Assembly (NCBI GenBank): GCA_900471515.1
Contig: UCFC01000051.1
Coordinates: 30,741 to 94,740, forward strand
Length of the DNA stretch: 64,000 nucleotides
Source of the DNA: Hyphomicrobiales bacterium
GTDB taxonomy: Bacteria; Pseudomonadota; Alphaproteobacteria; Rhizobiales; Rhizobiaceae
Reading direction: 5' to 3'
A model generated the notes under the pieces. The model saw only the letters and a program-made list of their open reading frames with translations, made no database searches and had not been told where the DNA came from. Of the stretch, positions 35,082 to 42,939 are shown piece by piece. The position numbers and the translations under genes were made by a program. The stretch's first letter is position 1. Each line of letters begins with the position of its first letter.

Positions 35082-35530
35082 AACACATCGATATCTTCAC
35101 GGACGGCGCCTGCTCCGGCAATCCCGGCCCCGGCGGCTGGGGCGCGGTGCTGCGTTACGGCGAAGTGGAAAAGGAGCTTTCCGGCGGCGAGGCGGAAACC
35201 ACCAACAACCGCATGGAGCTTCTTGCGGCCATCTCCGCCCTCAGCGCCCTGAAGGAGCCCTGCGAGGTCGATCTCTATACCGACAGCGCGTATGTCAAGG
35301 ACGGTATTTCAAAGTGGATTTTCGGCTGGAAGAAGAACGGCTGGAAAACATCCGACAACAAGCCGGTGAAGAATGCCGAGCTGTGGCAGGCGCTCGAAGA
35401 GGCCCGCAACCGCCACAAGGTAACGCTCCACTGGGTCAAGGGCCATGCCGGCCACCCCGAGAACGAGCGCGCCGACGAACTCGCCCGCAAGGGCATGGAG
35501 CCGTTCAAGAAGAGCAGGCGGGCCGGTTGA
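35078..35530 (+). CDS. rnhA: ribonuclease HI
   Basis: 150-residue RNase HI that removes RNA from RNA-DNA hybrids. The DEDD catalytic set is D9 (FTDGAC), E47 (NNRMELLA), D69 (YTDSAYV) and D133 (ERADELA), and the basic handle KKNGWKTSDNKPVKN is present. Last gene of the ispH-thrB-rnhA run. Its TGA stop abuts the TCA of the convergent metallopeptidase gene, forming TGATCA. Confidence 0.97.
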   Translation: MKHIDIFTDGACSGNPGPGGWGAVLRYGEVEKELSGGEAETTNNRMELLAAISALSALKEPCEVDLYTDSAYVKDGISKWIFGWKKNGWKTSDNKPVKNAELWQALEEARNRHKVTLHWVKGHAGHPENERADELARKGMEPFKKSRRAG

Positions 35531-36607
35531 TCACGCCGCCTGCCGCTCTTCGGCGGCGGCATTCCGTATCAGCTGGTGCATATATTCGAGTTTTGCCACG
35601 ACCGGCGGCGACAGGACGAAGGGATAGGAATCCGGCTGTCCCATGCTGCGCTGGATGGCGTTTATCGCAAGGCTGAGCGGCACCCAGGCGCTGACCAGCT
35701 GTTCGGCGCTCTGCGCCCGGTAGGGATTGAAATCCACCTCGGCCGCAATCTCCTCATGCCCGCGCGGGTCGATCGCCATGCCGAAACTGCGGGCCGTCTC
35801 CAGCGTATCGACGATATGCAGGTAATGCGCGAAACATTCGGCAAAATCCTCCCAGGGATGGACGGAGGCATAGGCGCTGATGAAACTGTCCTGCCAGCCG
35901 GGTGCCGGCCCGTTGGCATAACGGTCCTGCAAGGCCGCACCATAATCCTGCCGCTCGTCGCCGAAGACGGCGCGGAATGCGTCGAGGCCATTGCGGTCGC
36001 GCACCAGCTTGTTCCAGATGAAATGCCCGGTTTCATGGCGGAAATGGCCGAGCAGCGTGCGGTAGGGTTCGTCCATCGCCGTGCGCGCCTGCTCGCGGGT
36101 CACATCGTCGGCCTCGGCCGCGCGGATGGCGATCAGCCCTTCCTCATGCCCGGTCATGGCCGGCACGACATTGCCGTCGGTCTGCACGGCGTCTTCGAGA
36201 AAATCGAAGACGAGCCCGCCTTGCGGATCGTCCTGCCGGTCGGGATGCGGCAGCGACCAGCGCAGCAGCGAATAGAAGAGGTGGCGCTGCGCCTGGCTGA
36301 TGCGCCGCCAGCGGTCGATGCCCTCCTGCGTATCGGTATTCGGCACCAACCGGTTATGCCGGCAGGCGAGACAGAAATCGTTGCCGTCATCGACCAGCCA
36401 GTTGCAGATGTCGAGACCGGCATTGGCGCAGAACCGCACGAGCCGGTTCGGATCGGAAACGAGCTGCCAGTTCACCTCGTCGCGCGATTCCAGTGCGTGC
36501 ATGGAAAGATCGCCGGGCAGGAAGCCGAGGCGGTGGTTGCAGCGCACGCACTGCCTGTTGTCGAAATGGATGACCTGGTCGCAATTGTCGCAGGCAAACA
36601 ACCTCAT
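35531..36607 (-). CDS. zinc-ribbon putative zinc metallopeptidase
   Basis: 358 residues. The N-terminus is a zinc ribbon: CDNCDQVIHFDNRQCVRC has two CxxC pairs. The main domain carries HETGHFIWNKLV, an HExxH zinc motif, about 50 residues before EDFAECFAHYLH, which supplies a third ligand. It matches a family of putative zinc-binding metallopeptidases found in proteobacteria and often misread as hypothetical. No signal peptide, so cytoplasmic. Substrate unknown. Confidence 0.85.
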   Translation of the reverse strand: MRLFACDNCDQVIHFDNRQCVRCNHRLGFLPGDLSMHALESRDEVNWQLVSDPNRLVRFCANAGLDICNWLVDDGNDFCLACRHNRLVPNTDTQEGIDRWRRISQAQRHLFYSLLRWSLPHPDRQDDPQGGLVFDFLEDAVQTDGNVVPAMTGHEEGLIAIRAAEADDVTREQARTAMDEPYRTLLGHFRHETGHFIWNKLVRDRNGLDAFRAVFGDERQDYGAALQDRYANGPAPGWQDSFISAYASVHPWEDFAECFAHYLHIVDTLETARSFGMAIDPRGHEEIAAEVDFNPYRAQSAEQLVSAWVPLSLAINAIQRSMGQPDSYPFVLSPPVVAKLEYMHQLIRNAAAEERQAA

Positions 36608-36692
36608 GGCAGCCCCCTACAGGCAGGATGGGACGGAAAATGCCCGCCGCAGGCGGGTGCGACAGGCATTATACGCGCGAATGAAGACGGCG

Positions 36693-36884
36693 TCAGAGCC
36701 GGTCGACGGCGCCCTTCAGCTTGTCCTTGGCCTTGCCGGTTGCGACCTGGGCCTTGCCCTTGGCTTCCTGCATGCCACCCTTGGCCTGCATTTCACGGTT
36801 ACCGGTGGCCTTGCCGGCCGTCTTCTTCGCCTTGCCGGCCATCTCGTTGACCTTGCCGGAAATCTTGTCGCCAGTGCTACCCAT
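36693..36884 (-). CDS. CsbD family stress protein
   Basis: 63-residue Lys/Ala/Gly-rich protein, MGSTGDKISGKVNEMAGKAK..., with repeated GK and AK steps typical of CsbD-like general stress proteins. Expression is usually controlled by the general stress response (EcfG in rhizobia); I do not see a clear EcfG promoter by eye. Function at the molecular level is unknown. Confidence 0.88.
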   Translation of the reverse strand: MGSTGDKISGKVNEMAGKAKKTAGKATGNREMQAKGGMQEAKGKAQVATGKAKDKLKGAVDRL

Positions 36885-36973
36885 ATCGATCTCTCCTCTC
36901 GGATGGCGGACGGGGTGTCCGCGCTTGCCGACAGGAAACGCCAGTGAGCGGGTTTCGTTCCGGAATGATGCGG

Positions 36974-37579
36974 TCAGGCGTGGCCGGCTTCGGCCGAGAG
37001 CATGGCCGGCGTGATGCCCATGCTGGCAAGCGCCCGTTCATATTTGTCGTCGAGGCAGCGGTCGAAGATCAGCTCCTCGTTGGCCGCGCAATTGAGCCAG
37101 CCATTGGCGGCGACCTCGTTTTCGAGCTGGCCCGCACCCCAGGAGGAATAGCCGAGCAGCATGGTGGCCCGCTTCGGACCGCCGCCCCTGGAAATGGCGC
37201 GCACGATATCGAGCGTTGCCGTCAGGCAGATATCGTCGCTGACGGGGATGGAGGAATCGCTGACATAGTCGTCGGAATGCAGCACGAAACCGCGGCCGCT
37301 CTCCACCGGCCCGCCGGTCTGGATCGGAAATTCCCGAGCATCCTTCGGCAGCACGATGGAATCCTCCTGCTTGATCATGTCGAGATGCAGCAGGACATCG
37401 GTGAAGGTAAGGCTCTGCGGACGATTGATGACGAAGCCCATGGCCCCCGCGTCCGAATGGGCGCAGATGTAAATCACCGTGCGTGCGAAGTTGCGATCTT
37501 CCATGCCGGGCATGGCGATCAGGAACTGACCGTCGAAAAATCCGCGTTCCCGTCTGTTCTTCAGCGTTGCTAGGGACAT
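36974..37579 (-). CDS. YqgE/AlgH family protein
   Basis: 201 residues of the UPF0301 (YqgE/AlgH) family: FDGQFLIAMPGMEDRNFARTVIYICAHSDAGAMGFVINRP and the later LGYSSWGAGQLENEVAANGWL are diagnostic. The biochemical role is unknown; AlgH influences alginate regulation in Pseudomonas. ATG 37579 follows AGGAGG at 4 bases and is preferred over a start 48 bases upstream. Confidence 0.92.
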   Translation of the reverse strand: MSLATLKNRRERGFFDGQFLIAMPGMEDRNFARTVIYICAHSDAGAMGFVINRPQSLTFTDVLLHLDMIKQEDSIVLPKDAREFPIQTGGPVESGRGFVLHSDDYVSDSSIPVSDDICLTATLDIVRAISRGGGPKRATMLLGYSSWGAGQLENEVAANGWLNCAANEELIFDRCLDDKYERALASMGITPAMLSAEAGHA

Positions 37580-37720
37580 GGTTCCTCCTGCCGCCAGACC
37601 GCACAAAGGCTCCGACAAGAGAAACATGGGCCAATGTCACAAATCAATCAACCGAAAATGAAGGTTTAAATGGCCGGGACTTCTGGCGGCAACAGGCAAG
37701 TTTCTGTAAACCCTTGTTCC

Positions 37721-38560
37721 ATGAGAGTTATTTCATTGCGCGCGGGGTCCTTAATAATTGCGGTCGTTTCGGCTGTGTCCATGCTTGGACTGTCGCATCC
37801 GGCGCAGGCCGAAATGAGCGACTGGGCGCAGAACGAGGGCGGCCGCATGCGGCTCGTGGCGCTGCCGCCGGACGCCGACGGCCATATCAGGGCCGGCCTG
37901 CAGATCGAGCCGAAACCGGGCTGGATCACCTATTGGCGCGAACCCGGCAACAACGGCATCCCGCCGCAGATCACCATCGCACCGCAAAGCGGCGTGACGC
38001 TCGACGCCGTTTCCTATCCCGCTCCCAAACATATCGTGAGCGGCAAGGTCGAGGATATCGGCTACGATGCGCCCGTCACCCTGCCGCTGTCGCTGACTGC
38101 GCCGAAGGCTGGCCCTGTCACGCTCGACGCCACCGCCTTCATCGGCATCTGCAAGGATATCTGCATTCCTTTCCAGGCGCAGCTTTCCCTGAAACTCGGT
38201 GGTGCCGCCCAGTCGCGCCCGCAGGAGGAAACGATCCTCCAGAGTGCCGCCGCCCGCCTTCCAGAGGCGCCGTCCGCCGATTTTAAGGTCGTCGCCCATA
38301 TCCTGTCTCCCGATATGAAGCAGCTTTCCCTGAAGATCACTCTGCCGGAGGAGGGCGCCAGCACGCCCGATATCATCGTCACCGGGCCGGCGGGCTATGC
38401 TTTTACCAGGCAGACGAATGCGGCGCGCGCGGGCAGGGCTTATTCCGCCGACATCGCCATCGGCAAGCTGCCGAAGAATTACGACATCCGCGGCAAACAA
38501 TGGGGGGTGCTCGTCATCGACGGTACGCGCGCGATGGAAAGCACGCTTGCCTTTGAGTGA
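37721..38560 (+). CDS. stand-alone DsbD-alpha-like periplasmic domain protein
   Basis: 279 residues with a signal peptide (about 1-30, ending PAQA). The mature protein resembles the N-terminal DsbD/ScsB domain: GWITYWREPGNNGIPP and FIGICKDICIPFQAQ, which has the C-x3-C pair used for thiol transfer. It lacks the membrane and thioredoxin parts of full DsbD. It may pass reductant to periplasmic partners. An upstream in-frame ATG at 37670 with AAGG is possible; 37721 is chosen for the clean signal peptide. Confidence 0.8.
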   Translation: MRVISLRAGSLIIAVVSAVSMLGLSHPAQAEMSDWAQNEGGRMRLVALPPDADGHIRAGLQIEPKPGWITYWREPGNNGIPPQITIAPQSGVTLDAVSYPAPKHIVSGKVEDIGYDAPVTLPLSLTAPKAGPVTLDATAFIGICKDICIPFQAQLSLKLGGAAQSRPQEETILQSAAARLPEAPSADFKVVAHILSPDMKQLSLKITLPEEGASTPDIIVTGPAGYAFTRQTNAARAGRAYSADIAIGKLPKNYDIRGKQWGVLVIDGTRAMESTLAFE

Positions 38561-38630
38561 CCGCATCTTATAGTCCCCCTCGATCCCCCTGCGGCCCTGC
38601 CGCAGCCAGCCAGAACCGAGGAGAAAATCC

Positions 38631-39116
38631 ATGACTATCGCGATCGGCGACAAGCTTCCTGCCGCCACATTCAAGGAAAAGACGGCTGACGGCCCGGTCG
38701 AAACTACCACCGAACAGCTCTTTGCCGGCAAGCGCGTCGTGCTCTTCGCCGTGCCGGGTGCCTTCACGCCCACCTGCTCGCTGAATCACCTGCCGGGTTA
38801 TCTGGAAAACCGCGACGCCATCCTTGCCAAGGGCGTGGACGATATCGCCGTCCTGGCGGTCAACGACTGGCACGTCATGGGCGCCTGGGCGCAGTCCTCC
38901 GGCGGCCTCGGCAAGATCCATTTCCTTGCCGACTGGGATGCCGCCTTCACCAAGGCAGTCGGCCTCGATGCCGACCTTTCCGCCGGCGGGCTCGGTGTCC
39001 GTTCCAAGCGCTATTCCATGCTGGTCGAAGACGGCGTCGTAAAGTCGCTCAATGTCGAGGAAACGCCCGGTCAGGCAACCGTTTCCGGCGCGGCTGCGAT
39101 GCTCGAACAGCTCTGA
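38631..39116 (+). CDS. peroxiredoxin, Prx5 type
   Basis: 161-residue thiol peroxidase of the AhpE/Prx5 class. The active site is PGAFTPTCS with peroxidatic C49, and the conserved Arg lies in GVRSKRYSML. It reduces hydrogen peroxide and alkyl hydroperoxides, probably with glutaredoxin or thioredoxin. It follows the DsbD-alpha-like gene by 70 bases on the same strand; a redox link is possible but not shown. Confidence 0.94.
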   Translation: MTIAIGDKLPAATFKEKTADGPVETTTEQLFAGKRVVLFAVPGAFTPTCSLNHLPGYLENRDAILAKGVDDIAVLAVNDWHVMGAWAQSSGGLGKIHFLADWDAAFTKAVGLDADLSAGGLGVRSKRYSMLVEDGVVKSLNVEETPGQATVSGAAAMLEQL

Positions 39117-39166
39117 GCCCGGAAGCTCTTCCATGCTTGCGTCAAAGGCGTCCTCGGGCGCCTTTT

Positions 39167-39475
39167 TCAATGCTGGACGTTGAAATGCGCATCGATATCG
39201 CGATGGCCTTCGAAAACTTTCACGACCTCGAAGTCATTGCCGGCGTAGCGGAATATGATGACGTAGTTGTTGTAGGCAAAGCTGCGGATGCCATCGCCCA
39301 GTTCCGGGCGCGGCCGTCCCATCTGCCCGGGAAGCGATGCAAGTTCCGAGCATTTCTGGATGAGCTTGTCCGTGAAATTGCGTGCAACAGCCCGGTTGCC
39401 GCTCTCCCCGGCAATGAATCTGAAGATCTGGCCGATATCTGCCTTCGCGCTCTGCAGAAAGCGGAGTTGCGGCAT
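39167..39475 (-). CDS. parE: RelE/ParE family toxin
   Basis: About 102 residues of the RelE/ParE fold: AKADIGQIFRFIAGES, LPGQMGRPRPELGDGIRSF, YVIIFRYAGNDFEVVKVFEGHRDI. ParE toxins act on DNA gyrase. ATG 39475 is chosen; TTG at 39481 also fits and would overlap the parD stop. Directly follows parD as in most type II toxin-antitoxin modules. Confidence 0.87.
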   Translation of the reverse strand: MPQLRFLQSAKADIGQIFRFIAGESGNRAVARNFTDKLIQKCSELASLPGQMGRPRPELGDGIRSFAYNNYVIIFRYAGNDFEVVKVFEGHRDIDAHFNVQH

Positions 39476-39477
39476 AA

Positions 39478-39723
39478 TCAATAACCTTGCTTTGCCAGTT
39501 CAGCCTCTACGTCGTCCAGCGAGGCCTGCAACTCTTCCTCGCTCACAGCGTCGCCGGCTTCGATTGCTTCGGCGATTTCCCGGCGCAGCGCATTCAGCTT
39601 CGCCTCCCGCTCCTCCACCAGCCGCAGCCCTTCGCGCACGACTTCGCTTGCCGAGCCGTAACGGCCGTCTTTGACCGCCTGCTCGACGAATTTCTCCCAG
39701 CGTTCACCAATCGATACGTTCAT
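39478..39723 (-). CDS. parD: ParD family antitoxin
   Basis: 81-residue antitoxin: an N-terminal ribbon-helix-helix (MNVSIGERWEKFVEQAV), GRYGSASEVVREGLRLVEERE, and an acidic C-terminal tail that would wrap the toxin. A GGAGA precedes the ATG. Its promoter region, shared with the divergent zinc operon, contains ATGCGCAT at 39758-39765, a weak operator candidate. Confidence 0.9.
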   Translation of the reverse strand: MNVSIGERWEKFVEQAVKDGRYGSASEVVREGLRLVEEREAKLNALRREIAEAIEAGDAVSEEELQASLDDVEAELAKQGY

Positions 39724-39814
39724 GGCAATCGTCTCCGTTCAAGCCTGATAACAAAATATGCGCATTAGATAGCATCGCGTCAAGAAAGTTCGGCGCCTCA
39801 TTCTTGCCACAATT

Positions 39815-39841
39815 GTTATAACATAACCGTAATGTTATTAC
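39815..39841. promoter_or_regulatory. tandem Zur-like boxes before the zinc ABC operon
   Basis: Two adjacent 13-bp inverted repeats, GTTAT-AAC-ATAAC (39815-39827) and GTAAT-GTT-ATTAC (39829-39841), are spaced by one base. The AT-rich GTTATAACATAAC form is like alphaproteobacterial Zur sites. They end 14 bases before the small ORF start, so a repressor bound here would block transcription under zinc-replete conditions. Inference from pattern and position. Confidence 0.65.
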
Positions 39842-39855
39842 ATAAAGGGAAAGAG

Positions 39856-39984
39856 ATGCCGACCGCCCCCGAACGTTTCGCCACCAGCCTGCTCGGGCAA
39901 TCGGCGCTCCTGCGCGCCTGCGGCGCAATTGTCGTCGCCGCGCTCCTCTGGCTTGCCATCCATTGGGCGATCCTGCTGCCATGA
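39856..39984 (+). CDS. small membrane ORF at the head of the zinc transporter operon
   Basis: 42 residues: a short polar N-terminus (MPTAPERFATSLLGQ) and one hydrophobic helix (LLRACGAIVVAALLWLAIHWAILL) with one Cys and one His. AAAGGGA lies 6 bases before the ATG, and its TGA overlaps the ATG of the ATPase gene (ATGA), the usual sign of coupled translation. It may be a real small protein or a leader peptide; I cannot name a family. Confidence 0.55.
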   Translation: MPTAPERFATSLLGQSALLRACGAIVVAALLWLAIHWAILLP

Positions 39985-40721
39985 GCGCGCCGGTCATCCG
40001 CCTCGACGACCTGACGGTCTCCTATGATCGCCATCCGGCAGTCCATCATCTCTCCGGCACGTTCCAGCCCGGCAGCCTGACGGCGATCGCCGGGCCGAAC
40101 GGTGCGGGAAAATCCACCTTGCTGAAGGCGATCATGGGGGAGCTGCGTCCGGTCGAGGGGCGGGTGGAGCACCGGCTGCAGCGCGCCGATTTCGGTTATC
40201 TGCCGCAGGCAGCCGACATCAACAGGCGTTTTCCGATCTCTGTTCTCGATACGGTTCTGCTCGGCAGCTGGCGCTCGGCCGGCGCCTTCGGCCGCGTCGC
40301 CAAGCGGGACCGGATGCGTGCCTGCGCCGCCCTCGCCACCGTCGGGCTCGAAGGTTTCGAGACGCGCCATATCGGCGCGCTCTCGGCCGGCCAGTTCCAG
40401 CGCGTGCTCTTCGCCCGCCTGCTCCTGCAGGATGCCCGCGTCATCTTGCTCGACGAACCCTTTACCGCCATCGATGCTCGTACCACCAGGGATCTGCTCG
40501 ATATCGTTGCGCGCTGGCACGGCGATGGCCGCACCGTCATCGCCGTGCTGCATGATTTCGAGCAGGTGAGGGCGCATTTCCCGCAAACCCTTCTGCTCGC
40601 CCGCCGGCTGATCGGCTGGGGGCCGACGCACCAGGTCCTGTCGTCGGCCAACCTGCTGCAGGCCCGCGCCATGGCCGAACGCTGGGACGAGGATGCGCAA
40701 ACCTGCGAGCCTGCGGCATGA
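39981..40721 (+). CDS. aztA: metal (zinc) ABC transporter ATPase
   Basis: 246-residue ABC ATPase: Walker A GPNGAGKST, Q-loop YLPQAADINRRFPISV (the RRFPxSV block is typical of metal-uptake ATPases), signature LSAGQFQR in place of LSGGQ, Walker B VILLDEPFTAID. Gene order ATPase-permease-binding protein matches AztABC rather than the znuA/znuCB layout. Overlaps the permease gene by 4 bases. Confidence 0.88.
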   Translation: MSAPVIRLDDLTVSYDRHPAVHHLSGTFQPGSLTAIAGPNGAGKSTLLKAIMGELRPVEGRVEHRLQRADFGYLPQAADINRRFPISVLDTVLLGSWRSAGAFGRVAKRDRMRACAALATVGLEGFETRHIGALSAGQFQRVLFARLLLQDARVILLDEPFTAIDARTTRDLLDIVARWHGDGRTVIAVLHDFEQVRAHFPQTLLLARRLIGWGPTHQVLSSANLLQARAMAERWDEDAQTCEPAA

Positions 40722-41590
40722 CGGCCTACGATATCTTCTTCGCCCCCTTCGCCGATTACGGTTTCATGCGCCGCGCGCTCGTCGCCTGCCTGTGCCTCGG
40801 GCTCGGCTCCGGTCCCATCGGCGTCTTCCTGCTGCTGCGCCGCATGAGCCTGATGGGCGACGCCATGAGCCATGCCGTCTTGCCGGGGGCCGCGATCGGT
40901 TATCTCGTCGCCGGCTCGCTGTCGCTGACGGCCATGGGCATTGGCGGGCTCGTCGCCGGTCTTTCCGTCGCGCTCCTGTCAGGCGTCGTCAGCCGCATGA
41001 CCGTGCTGCAGGAGGATGCGAGTTTCGCAAGCTTCTATCTCGCGTCGCTGGCGCTCGGCGTCCTCATCGTCTCGCTGCGCGGCTCCAACATCGATCTGCT
41101 GCACGTGCTTTTCGGCACGATCCTTGCGATCGACGCGCCGGCGCTGGCGCAGATCGGCGCCATCACATCCGTGACCTTGCTCGCACTTGCGGTCATCTAT
41201 CGGCCATTGGTCGCGGAATGTTTCGATCCCGGCTTCCTGCGCGCCGTCGGCGGGCGCGGGCCTGTCTATCACTTCCTCTTCCTGCTGCTGGTGGTGCTGA
41301 ACCTCGTTGCGAGCTTCCAGGCGCTCGGCACGCTGATGGCCGTCGGCCTGATGATGCTGCCGGCTGCGATCGCCCAGCTCTGGTCGCGCAGCCTGCCGGC
41401 CATGATGGTCATCGCTGCCGTCAGTGCTGCGGCCTCCGGCTATCTCGGCCTCATCGCCTCCTACCATCTCGAACTCGCATCCGGCCCGACCATCATCATG
41501 ACGGCGGCTTTGCTTTACGGCCTGTCCATCTTCTTCGCGCCGTCGGGCCTCGCCCGCCGGTTCTTTCCCCGCCCGCATGTGAAGGGCTGA
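40718..41590 (+). CDS. aztB: metal (zinc) ABC transporter permease
   Basis: 290-residue ABC-3 family permease with about eight membrane helices. The family block RRMSLMGDAMSHAVLPGAAIGY is intact, as are SFASFYLASLALGVL and GTLMAVGLMMLPAAIAQLW. With the ATPase upstream and the binding protein downstream it forms one importer. 15 bases separate it from the binding-protein gene. Confidence 0.93.
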   Translation: MTAYDIFFAPFADYGFMRRALVACLCLGLGSGPIGVFLLLRRMSLMGDAMSHAVLPGAAIGYLVAGSLSLTAMGIGGLVAGLSVALLSGVVSRMTVLQEDASFASFYLASLALGVLIVSLRGSNIDLLHVLFGTILAIDAPALAQIGAITSVTLLALAVIYRPLVAECFDPGFLRAVGGRGPVYHFLFLLLVVLNLVASFQALGTLMAVGLMMLPAAIAQLWSRSLPAMMVIAAVSAAASGYLGLIASYHLELASGPTIIMTAALLYGLSIFFAPSGLARRFFPRPHVKG

Positions 41591-41605
41591 TACCAGGAGA
41601 TACCA

Positions 41606-42505
41606 ATGATACCCCGCAGACTGCTTCTTTCCGCCGCCTTGCCCCTGATGATGGCGTTTTCGGTCGTGCCGGCTTCGGCCGAAACGCTGAAAGTCGTTGC
41701 CTCCTTCACGGTGCTTGCCGACGTCGTTCGCCAGGTCGGCGGCGATCACGTCAAGGTCACGAGCCTTGTCGGCCCGAACGGCGACCCCCACGAATTCGAG
41801 CCGTCGCCGGCCGATGCCAAGGCGCTGAACGCCGCCAAAGTCACCTTTGTCAGCGGCGAGGGGCTGGAAGGCTGGATGGATCGCCTCATCACCGCGTCCG
41901 GCTACAAGGGCAAGCCGGTCACGGTTTCAGAGGGCATCAACACCCGCACCATGGAGGAGGACGGCAAGACCGTCACCGATCCGCATGTCTGGAACAGCCC
42001 CGTCAATGTGAAAGTCTGGGTCGCCAATATCGAGAAGGCGCTGTCGGAGGCCGATCCGGCCGATGCTGCGGCCTATAAGGCCAATGCCGAAAAATATGCC
42101 GCCAAGCTCGACGAACTGGACGCCTATGCCCATTCCAAATTCGACAGGATCGCCGATCGCAGCCGCAAGGTGCTGACCAGCCACGACGCTTTCGGCTATT
42201 TCGGCCGCGAATATAATGTCAGCTTCCTTGCCCCCCTCGGCCTCTCGACCGAAAGCGAAGCATCGGCCGCCGACGTTTCCAAACTGATCGAGCAGATCAG
42301 GCAGGAGCACGTGAAGACCTATTTCTTCGAAAATTCCAACGACCCGCGCCTCGTCAGGCAGGTCGCCAACGCAACCGGCGCGCAGCCCGGCGGCGAACTC
42401 TACGTCGAATCGCTGTCGGACGCGAAGGGGCCTGCCCCGACCTATGAGAAGATGTTCCGCTACAATGTCGATCAGCTCGCCGCCGCCATGGCGAAATCGA
42501 GCTGA
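41606..42505 (+). CDS. aztC: metal (zinc) ABC transporter substrate-binding protein
   Basis: 299-residue cluster A-I binding protein. A signal peptide ends near ASA-ET. The metal ligands are H62 (GDPHEFEPSP), H127 (DPHVW), H193 (TSHDAFGYF) and D272 (ESLSDAKG). The loop before H127 is short and lacks the His-rich stretch of ZnuA, like AztC. Zinc specificity is inferred from the Zur-like boxes and ligand set; manganese cannot be excluded. Confidence 0.9.
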   Translation: MIPRRLLLSAALPLMMAFSVVPASAETLKVVASFTVLADVVRQVGGDHVKVTSLVGPNGDPHEFEPSPADAKALNAAKVTFVSGEGLEGWMDRLITASGYKGKPVTVSEGINTRTMEEDGKTVTDPHVWNSPVNVKVWVANIEKALSEADPADAAAYKANAEKYAAKLDELDAYAHSKFDRIADRSRKVLTSHDAFGYFGREYNVSFLAPLGLSTESEASAADVSKLIEQIRQEHVKTYFFENSNDPRLVRQVANATGAQPGGELYVESLSDAKGPAPTYEKMFRYNVDQLAAAMAKSS

Positions 42506-42516
42506 TCTCCGGGGCC

Positions 42517-42825
42517 TCAAAGCACGAGATCGAAGACCAGCAGGCCGGCCAGGCCTCCATCCGTCGACGTAACGATCCGTTCGCCGACCACCACATGCTC
42601 GGGATGCACGAGATAGGCGTCCCGAGCCTGCGGGCTCTCGAAAGTCACGGCAAAGCCGTCGACGAAACCGCCATGCAGCCCCTCGGGCGAAACATTCGGC
42701 CCGTATTTGATATCCAGAATGCCCGGTATCACCTGCTTCAACGCCACGATGGCCTCGAACAGCGCCTGCTTGTCATCAGGCGTCATGGCGCTTTTCAGCC
42801 GCATGAATACGCAGTGCAGGATCAT
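42517..42825 (-). CDS. Dabb (stress-responsive A/B barrel) protein
   Basis: 102-residue ferredoxin-like dimeric barrel: MILHCVFMRLKSAMTPDDK, VPGILDIKYGPNVSPEG-like core, and HPEHVVVGERIV. Members bind or process small aromatic or quinone-like compounds; function here unknown. ATG 42825 follows GGGAGG. Convergent with the zinc binding-protein gene, 11 bases apart. Confidence 0.87.
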   Translation of the reverse strand: MILHCVFMRLKSAMTPDDKQALFEAIVALKQVIPGILDIKYGPNVSPEGLHGGFVDGFAVTFESPQARDAYLVHPEHVVVGERIVTSTDGGLAGLLVFDLVL

Positions 42826-42939
42826 AGGGTGCCTCCCGGTTGTGTTTTTTGGCAGAATAGCGGTCACGGCGGTGAGGGCAAGGCGGCAGGCCGCGTCCCG
42901 CCCATATTCCCCAAGGGCGCAGACCTGAGCGAAATCCGC

